A stretch of 13,782 bases of DNA from Desulfobacteraceae bacterium (lineage in GTDB: Bacteria; Desulfobacterota; Desulfobacteria; Desulfobacterales; Desulfobacteraceae). Shown here in pieces: positions 9,937 to 13,782 of this stretch (position 1 is its first letter; the number at the start of each line of letters is the position of its first letter). The translations under genes were made by a program, and so were the position numbers. Under the pieces are notes generated by a model. It searched no databases, was not told the DNA's origin, and saw only the letters and a list, made by a program, of their open reading frames with translations. The stretch lies in assembly GCA_015486915.1 (NCBI GenBank), contig WFQS01000403.1, forward strand, positions 1 through 13,782. Direction: 5' to 3'.

Positions 9937-10317
9937 CTATTTAAGACTAACTTGAGCACCAGCTGCTTCAAGCTGTTCCTTGATTTTTTCTGCTTCGTCT
10001 TTTGCAATACCCTCTTTCACTGCTTTGGGAGCCCCGTCAACAAGACCTTTAGCTTCCTTAAGCCCCAATCCTGTAATAGCTCTTACTTCTTTAATTACCG
10101 CTATTTTTTTATCACCGCATGATTCAAGAATCACATCAAATTCAGTCTGTTCCTCAGCTGCAGCAGCCTCTCCTGCACCACCTGCAACTGCCACCGCTAC
10201 GGGAGCAGCAGCGGAAACACCAAATTTATCCTCAAGCTCTTTTACAAACTCTGAGAGCTCAAGAACACTCATATTCGCAATAAAATCAACAACATCATCC
10301 TTAGTTACATCAGCCAT
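9937..10317 (-). CDS. rplL: 50S ribosomal protein L7/L12
   Basis: L12 forms the mobile stalk of the 50S subunit that recruits and stimulates translational GTPases. The 126-residue product has the N-terminal dimerisation part (1-35), an Ala/Val/Gly-rich hinge (36-57, containing [20 protein letters not shown]), and the globular C-terminal domain (58-126) with [17 protein letters not shown] and [17 protein letters not shown]. The length is typical (E. coli 121). The start ATG at 10315-10317 has AAGGAG six bases upstream (10324-10329), which fits the need for several L12 copies per ribosome. It follows rplJ after a 70-base gap that carries a hairpin. The stop is TAG. Confidence 0.98.
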   Translation of the reverse strand: MADVTKDDVVDFIANMSVLELSEFVKELEDKFGVSAAAPVAVAVAGGAGEAAAAEEQTEFDVILESCGDKKIAVIKEVRAITGLGLKEAKGLVDGAPKAVKEGIAKDEAEKIKEQLEAAGAQVSLK

Positions 10318-10333
10318 TTTTTTCTCCTTATAT

Positions 10334-10365
10334 AAAAACTATTAAAGAGCTTATAAGCCCTTTAA
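10334..10365 (-). promoter_or_regulatory. Hairpin with short U run between rplJ and rplL
   Basis: The transcript from 10365 to 10342 forms a 24-base inverted repeat: UUAAAGGGCU, loop UAUA, AGCUCUUUAA, ten pairs including one G-U. Three bases later come five U residues (complement of 10334-10338), and the rplL ribosome binding site follows almost at once. It resembles a weak intrinsic terminator or an mRNA-stabilising stem. Because rplL needs about four times the output of rplJ, a processing or stabilising role is as likely as attenuation. The fold is seen; the role is inferred. Confidence 0.55.
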
Positions 10366-10387
10366 CTAATAAAATAAACAAATTAAT

Positions 10388-10909
10388 CTATGCAGCTTTT
10401 TTTTGATCTTCAATTGCATTAAGCACATTGAGAAGCGACCTCGGAACTTCAGTAAGAACCCTGACCATGGCCGTTGGAACGCCGTTCATGGTTGACAACA
10501 GCTGGGATAAGAGCACTTCACGACTTGGAAGTTTTGCAAGGGCCTTGATCTCCTCAGGGGACAGAGCTTTTCCATTCATTACCCCGGCTTTAATCCCGAG
10601 TTTGTCATTACTTTTAGCAAACTTAGCAATGATTCTCGCAGGTGATACAGGGTCATCACTGCATGTAACGATTGCGTTAGGCCCTGAAAAGTAATCCTCC
10701 ATAAGAGCTGAATCAGTACCCTTGGAAGCCATGGAAAGAAGGGTATTTTTAACAACTTTAAGCTTCACACCTTCATTTCTTAAATCAGATCTCAATTTTG
10801 TCATTGACTCAACATCAAGCCCTTTATAATTGACAAGTATGGAAATCGCAGTTTCAGAAAGCCGGGTATTAAGAAGCTGTACCAGTTCTTTTTTTTCAGA
10901 TAAATTCAA
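10388..10909 (-). CDS. rplJ: 50S ribosomal protein L10
   Basis: L10 anchors L12 dimers to the 23S rRNA and represses its own operon as the L10-L12 complex. With the TTG start at 10907-10909 the product has 173 residues, the normal family length, beginning (M)NLSEKKELVQLLNTRL. It continues with the conserved YKGLDVESMTKLRSDLR and VKVVKNTLL-type region (here LKVVKNTLLSMA), then FSGPNAIV, and the C-terminal L12-binding helix VPRSLLNVLNAIEDQKKAA. The frame is open 17 codons further to an ATG at 10960, but that extension translates the Shine-Dalgarno AAAGGAGG itself (as KGG) and is rejected. The stop is TAG. The long leader upstream is listed separately. Confidence 0.95.
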   Translation of the reverse strand: MNLSEKKELVQLLNTRLSETAISILVNYKGLDVESMTKLRSDLRNEGVKLKVVKNTLLSMASKGTDSALMEDYFSGPNAIVTCSDDPVSPARIIAKFAKSNDKLGIKAGVMNGKALSPEEIKALAKLPSREVLLSQLLSTMNGVPTAMVRVLTEVPRSLLNVLNAIEDQKKAA

Positions 10910-10915
10910 TACAGA

Positions 10916-10950
10916 AACACCTCCTTTACAAATTATTTTTAAGAGGTGCC
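10916..10950 (-). promoter_or_regulatory. Hairpin masking the rplJ Shine-Dalgarno site
   Basis: The rplJ ribosome binding site AAAGGAGGUG (complement of 10918-10927) can pair with GGCACCUCUU (complement of 10941-10950). The core is CACCUC with GAGGUG, extended on both sides by G-U and U-A pairs to about ten pairs, with a loop of about 14-15 bases. The UUG start follows seven bases after the stem. GCACCU (10944-10949) is also the 3' arm of the closing stem of the L10 leader, so the two folds exclude each other. Confidence 0.55.
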
Positions 10951-11041
10951 AGCTGTGCAACTAAGGCATTATTTCTGCCTCGGCAGGCCGGCATCACCGA
11001 TTATGCACATTTTATATATGCACCTACTGTCTATGACAGGT
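10942..11041 (-). promoter_or_regulatory. L10 leader (autoregulatory mRNA element)
   Basis: The rplA-rplJ gap contains sequence typical of the bacterial ribosomal L10 leader: AGACAGUAGGUGC (complement of 11020-11032) and, further on, CCUGCCGAGGCAG. A hairpin AGGCA/UGCCU (10976-10980 with 10964-10968) and a small stem CUGUC-AUA-GACAG (11027-11039) are visible. AGGUGC (11020-11025) pairs with GCACCU (10944-10949) and would close the element. In E. coli and Bacillus the L10-L12 complex binds such leaders to reduce rplJL expression. The assignment rests on remembered consensus, not on a covariance-model search. Confidence 0.7.
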
Positions 11042-11064
11042 AATACTAAATTTTAAAACAAACT

Positions 11065-11763
11065 TTAATATTTTGCGGCAAGCACAGGGTCAATCTTAAT
11101 TCCAGGCCCCATTGTAGTTGACAATGTAATACCCCGCAGATAGGTTCCTTTGCTTGATGCAGGTTTAAGGGCAATTATTGTCCTGATAAATGCCGTTATA
11201 TTTTCAAGAAGTTTTTCAGCTCCAAAGGAGACTTTTCCAACAGGCGCATGAACTATACCTGCTTTCTCCACTCTGAAATCTATCTTACCGGCCTTGAGCT
11301 CATTTACAGCTCTTGCAATGTCAAGGGTCACTGTCCCGGTTTTAGCATTGGGCATAAGCCCGCGTGGACCGAGTATCCTGCCAAGCTTACCAACTGTACC
11401 CATCATATCAGGAGTTGCAACAGCCTTGTCAAATCCAAACCAGCCATCTTTAATCTTATTTACAAGCTCATCATCGGCAATAAAATCAGCACCTGCTTCT
11501 TCAGCTTCCTTTTCCTTTTCACCCTTTGCAAAGACGAGAACTTTCACTTCCTTACCAAGACCATTAGGCAGCACAACTGTACCGCGAACCATCTGGTCCG
11601 CATGTCTCGGATCAACATTCAGCCTTACTGCCACATCAACGGTCTCATCGAACTTTACATAGGATGAAGAGAGTGAGAGCCCCAATGCCTCTTCAAAATC
11701 ATAACGTTTTTCCCAGTCAAGTTTTTTAGATACTTCCATATATTTTTTACCATGCTTCGGCAT
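11065..11763 (-). CDS. rplA: 50S ribosomal protein L1
   Basis: L1 forms the mobile L1 stalk near the ribosomal E site and in many bacteria represses the rplKA mRNA. The 232-residue product has the usual length (E. coli 234) and the family signature [19 protein letters not shown] at 127-145. The N-terminal [25 protein letters not shown] and the C-terminal [20 protein letters not shown] also match the family. The ATG at 11761-11763 is preceded by AAAGGAG (11777-11783) at a somewhat long distance of 13 bases. The gene follows rplK by 25 bases, and the 155-base gap after it carries the L10 leader. Confidence 0.98.
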   Translation of the reverse strand: MPKHGKKYMEVSKKLDWEKRYDFEEALGLSLSSSYVKFDETVDVAVRLNVDPRHADQMVRGTVVLPNGLGKEVKVLVFAKGEKEKEAEEAGADFIADDELVNKIKDGWFGFDKAVATPDMMGTVGKLGRILGPRGLMPNAKTGTVTLDIARAVNELKAGKIDFRVEKAGIVHAPVGKVSFGAEKLLENITAFIRTIIALKPASSKGTYLRGITLSTTMGPGIKIDPVLAAKY

Positions 11764-11788
11764 TTTATATCACTCACTCCTTTAGCTG

Positions 11789-12211
11789 TTAAACTACTTC
11801 CAACCCCATACTTCTCGCCGTGCCCGCTATAATTAATACTGCAGCATCAACATCTGAAGCGTTCAAATCTTCCATTTTTATATTCGCTATTTCCACAAGC
11901 TGATCACGGGTTACCTTACCCACTTTATTTCGATTGGGTTCGCCAGATCCTTTTGCAATTTTAGCTGCCTTTTTCAACAGCATTGAAGCCGGGGGAGTTT
12001 TAGTAATAAAAGTAAAAGTTCTATCCTGATACACAGTGATAACAACGGGTATTATGGAACCAGCATCATTGGCAGTCCTAGCATTAAAGGCCTTGCAAAA
12101 ATCCATTATATTAACACCATGCTGACCCAGAGCCGGACCAATTGGCGGAGAAGGGTTGGCCTTACCGGCCTCAACCTGCAGTTTTATCTGCGCCATCATT
12201 TTTTTAGCCAT
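11789..12211 (-). CDS. rplK: 50S ribosomal protein L11
   Basis: L11 forms the GTPase-associated centre with 23S rRNA and is needed for RelA-type stringent signalling. The chosen start gives 140 residues, beginning [12 protein letters not shown] as in the family. Conserved parts are [20 protein letters not shown] (residues 18-37, with the proline cluster that lines the thiostrepton site), [11 protein letters not shown], and the C-terminal signature [11 protein letters not shown] second ATG two codons upstream (12215-12217) lies only three bases after GGAG, while the chosen ATG (12209-12211) is nine bases away, so the shorter form is preferred. It follows nusG by about 41 bases and precedes rplA by 25. 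Confidence 0.97.
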   Translation of the reverse strand: MAKKMMAQIKLQVEAGKANPSPPIGPALGQHGVNIMDFCKAFNARTANDAGSIIPVVITVYQDRTFTFITKTPPASMLLKKAAKIAKGSGEPNRNKVGKVTRDQLVEIANIKMEDLNASDVDAAVLIIAGTARSMGLEVV

Positions 12212-12252
12212 TTTCATCTACTCCTGAAACACATTTGAATAATCTGTAAAAT

Positions 12253-12792
12253 TTAAATTTTTGCAACCTGGACGAAATCAAGTTCAACCAGTGTTGCCCT
12301 GCCAAAGATACTCACAAAGACCTTAACTTTTCCTTTTTCAGGATTGGATTGCTCAACAGTACCATTGAAATTTGTAAAAGGGCCGTCAACTACACGGACT
12401 TCATCACCCACAGAAAAAAGATACTTTGGTTTTGGCTTATTTTTACCCTGCTCCATTCTCTCAAGTATTTGGGCGGCTTCCTTATCACTGATCGGTGTGG
12501 GCTTATTTTTTCCTCCGAGGAACCCGGTAACCTTTGCCGTTGAATTAACAATATGCCAGGTTTCATCATTCAGTTCCATATTCACAAGAATATAGCCGGG
12601 ATAAAATTTACGGGAAGACTCACGCTTTTTTCCATTAACAAGCTCCACAACATGCTCACTTGGTATAAGCACATCCCCGAATTTATCAGAGCATCCGGAA
12701 TTGGCAATGTTATCTTCGAGAGCAAGCTTTACTTTATGCTCAAAGCCGGAATAAACATGAACTACATACCATTTTAGAGACAAAGTTTTCAC
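12253..12792 (-). CDS. nusG: Transcription termination/antitermination factor NusG
   Basis: NusG binds the RNA polymerase clamp, alters pausing, and couples transcription to Rho or to ribosomal S10. The 179-residue product has the NGN domain (about 6-120) with LKWYVVHVYSGFEHKVK, FYPGYILVNMELNDETWH and TGFLGGKNKPTPIS, then the KOW domain (about 126-179) with VGDEVRVVDGPFTNFNGTVE. The start is a GTG at 12790-12792, with AGGA six bases upstream overlapping the secE stop codon. A TTG three codons later (12781-12783), preceded by AAGGGGTGA, would give 176 residues and is also plausible, since rplJ and rpoC use TTG. It is separated from secE by 8 bases. Confidence 0.96.
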   Translation of the reverse strand: MKTLSLKWYVVHVYSGFEHKVKLALEDNIANSGCSDKFGDVLIPSEHVVELVNGKKRESSRKFYPGYILVNMELNDETWHIVNSTAKVTGFLGGKNKPTPISDKEAAQILERMEQGKNKPKPKYLFSVGDEVRVVDGPFTNFNGTVEQSNPEKGKVKVFVSIFGRATLVELDFVQVAKI

Positions 12793-12800
12793 CCCTTTTC

Positions 12801-13184
12801 CTATGCAAGGACGACCTGAACAAGTTTTGATAGACCAAAATCAACAAGACCAAGAAAAGCTGCAATTATAAAAACAAAAATTATTATAACAACAGTAGAA
12901 TTTATAGTTTGTTTTTTCGTAGGCCATGTTACTTTTTTCAGTTCAATTTTAACTTCTCTAAAAAACTGCAACCCTTTTTGAAGAAAATTTAATTCTCCTG
13001 TACCTGCACCTGTATTAGCCCTGTTGTACTTTTCCTGTTTTCTTAAATTCTGGCTGATACCTGATGATGAAGATTTAAGTTTTACTGAGCTGGCATCGGA
13101 ACCGGATTCTGAGGATGATCCTGAACCTGGTTCTTTTTTATTAGTTTTCCTCGCCGACAGTTTTTTTTTCTGTAACCGTGACAT
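12801..13184 (-). CDS. secE: Protein translocase subunit SecE
   Basis: SecE clamps SecY in the Sec membrane channel. The conserved SecE core is at the C terminus (about 73-127): FFREVKIELKKVTWPTKKQT (amphipathic helix and hinge) followed by one membrane segment at about 97-119 (VVIIIFVFIIAAFLGLVDFG). The first 70 residues are unusual: a lysine-rich start, then a serine/glycine/acid-rich low-complexity stretch (GSGSSSESGSDASS) and another basic part, predicted disordered. The total of 127 residues equals E. coli SecE, but that protein has three membrane segments, whereas this one has one plus a soluble tail. The ATG at 13182-13184 has AGGAG four bases upstream. It sits between tRNA-Trp and nusG, its usual place. 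Confidence 0.95.
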   Translation of the reverse strand: MSRLQKKKLSARKTNKKEPGSGSSSESGSDASSVKLKSSSSGISQNLRKQEKYNRANTGAGTGELNFLQKGLQFFREVKIELKKVTWPTKKQTINSTVVIIIFVFIIAAFLGLVDFGLSKLVQVVLA

Positions 13185-13251
13185 ATGACTCCTGTCCTGA
13201 TATTAAATTAATCCTTCTTGCCTGCACAGGTTTAAAATACTGTTTATCTAT

Positions 13252-13328
13252 TGGCAGGTCAGGAGGGACTCGAACCCCCAGCATCCGGATTTGGAGTCCG
13301 GCGCTCTACCAATTAGAGCTACTGACCT
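13252..13328 (-). tRNA. tRNA-Trp (anticodon CCA)
   Basis: The minus strand folds into a complete cloverleaf: acceptor stem AGGTCAG/CTGACCT, D arm GCTC-TAATTGGTA-GAGC, anticodon stem CCGGA/TCCGG with loop CTCCAAA (anticodon CCA), a five-base variable loop, and T arm GGGGG-TTCGAGT-CCCTC. The discriminator is G and the 3' CCA is encoded (13252-13254). The body is 74 bases plus CCA. It lies 8 bases after the rpmG stop and 67 bases before secE, a conserved location for tRNA-Trp, and is probably cut out of the operon transcript. Confidence 0.97.
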
Positions 13329-13336
13329 GCAGATCA

Positions 13337-13492
13337 TTATTTTTTTGTCTCCCTGTGAGCAACATGCTTTTTACAAAATTTGCAATATTTCTCAAACTCT
13401 AATTTATCAGGAGTTATACGTTTATTTTTAGTTGTAGTATAATTTTTCCTCTTACATTCCGTACATGCAAGCGCAACAATAACTCTGGCCAC
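13337..13492 (-). CDS. rpmG: 50S ribosomal protein L33
   Basis: L33 is a small zinc-ribbon protein of the 50S subunit near the E site. The 51-residue product starts [20 protein letters not shown] and contains Cys10-x2-Cys13 and Cys37-x2-Cys40, so it is the zinc-binding (C+) form. The middle [20 protein letters not shown] is typical. The start codon is GTG at 13490-13492, with AAGGAG six bases upstream. It follows tuf by 16 bases and precedes tRNA-Trp by 8, matching the common tuf-rpmG-trnW-secE-nusG order. Confidence 0.96.
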   Translation of the reverse strand: MARVIVALACTECKRKNYTTTKNKRITPDKLEFEKYCKFCKKHVAHRETKK

Positions 13493-13508
13493 AAGAAGCT
13501 CCTTAAGT

Positions 13509-13782
13509 TTATTCTATTATTTCACCGACAACGCCGGCACCGACAGTACGTCCGCCTTCCCTTACTGCAAAGCGGAGTTCTTTTTCCATAGCTATGGGAG
13601 CTATCAACTCTGCACTTATACTGGCATTATCACCGGGCATGATCATTTCCACACCCTCAGCAAGAGTTAAAACACCTGTAACATCAGTTGTCCTGAAGAA
13701 AAACTGGGGCCTGTATCCAGAGAAAAAAGGTGTGTGACGGCCGCCCTCTTCCTTGCTTAAAACGTATATCTCTGCTTTAAAC
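13509..13782 (-). CDS. tuf: Elongation factor Tu, 3' part only (copy 1)
   Basis: Only the last 90 codons plus the stop are present; the gene enters from the right edge. The translation [20 protein letters not shown], then [36 protein letters not shown] and the end [21 protein letters not shown] is EF-Tu domain 3, which binds the tRNA T stem and EF-Ts. The stop is TAA (13509-13511). It is a separate copy from the tuf whose start is at 145. The visible parts of the two copies do not overlap, so their identity cannot be judged here. Confidence 0.97.
   Translation of the reverse strand, partial: FKAEIYVLSKEEGGRHTPFFSGYRPQFFFRTTDVTGVLTLAEGVEMIMPGDNASISAELIAPIAMEKELRFAVREGGRTVGAGVVGEIIE

Noticed and set aside
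9730..10122. Plus-strand open frame of 130 codons across the rpoB start, the rplL-rpoB gap and rplL
   Set aside because: It runs antisense through two conserved genes and the intergenic hairpin, has no good ribosome binding site and resembles nothing known.
10910..10960. Seventeen-codon N-terminal extension of L10 from an ATG
   Set aside because: The extension would translate the Shine-Dalgarno sequence and the leader's 3' arm; L10 proteins begin at MNLSEKK, which matches the TTG.
11042..11066. Possible promoter upstream of the L10 leader (TTAAAG, 17 bases, TATTAC)
   Set aside because: Only three of six and four of six matches; expected by chance in AT-rich sequence.

Overview
The window is a tightly packed transcription and translation gene cluster, with every gene on the minus strand. 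Read in the direction of transcription (right to left) the order is: tuf copy 1 (3' end only), rpmG, tRNA-Trp, secE, nusG, rplK, rplA, rplJ, rplL, rpoB, rpoC, rpsL, rpsG, tuf copy 2 (5' end only). This joins the usual secE-nusG-rplKAJL-rpoBC block directly to a str operon. The base composition is moderately AT-rich. The proteins (RpoC start region and cysteine numbering, L12, and an EF-Tu N terminus with [10 protein letters not shown] and a segment around [15 protein letters not shown]) look like those of Desulfobacterota, most likely a Desulfobacterales-type sulfate reducer. That placement is inferred from remembered family features, not from a search.

Right part (about 10.4-13.8 kb): tuf end, the small zinc-ribbon protein L33, tRNA-Trp with an encoded CCA, the translocase subunit SecE with a long charged/serine-rich N-terminal tail, NusG, L11, L1, L10 and L12. 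The 155-base gap before rplJ carries a recognisable L10 leader. Its 3' arm can also pair with the rplJ Shine-Dalgarno sequence, which suggests an autoregulatory switch. A near-perfect hairpin lies between rplJ and rplL, and a larger GNRA-capped hairpin lies between rplL and rpoB.

Middle part (about 1.2-9.8 kb): rpoB and rpoC, encoding the two large RNA polymerase subunits, with 12 bases between them. RpoC starts at a UUG codon. It carries an extra block of about 100 residues between the catalytic double-psi barrel and the secondary-channel region, and this block reads like a degenerate parvulin (PpiC-type peptidyl-prolyl isomerase) domain. It is the most unusual item in the window.

Left part (1-1.2 kb): a strong consensus-like promoter (TTGACA, 17 bases, AATAAT) just after rpoC appears to drive rpsL-rpsG-tuf separately. 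fusA, which usually sits between rpsG and tuf, is absent. The two tuf copies bracket the cluster as direct repeats about 13 kb apart.

No gene-free stretch longer than 300 bases exists. The largest gaps are 10910-11064 (L10 leader), 9813-9936 (hairpin) and 1097-1199 (promoter). No mobile element, CRISPR array or plus-strand gene was found.
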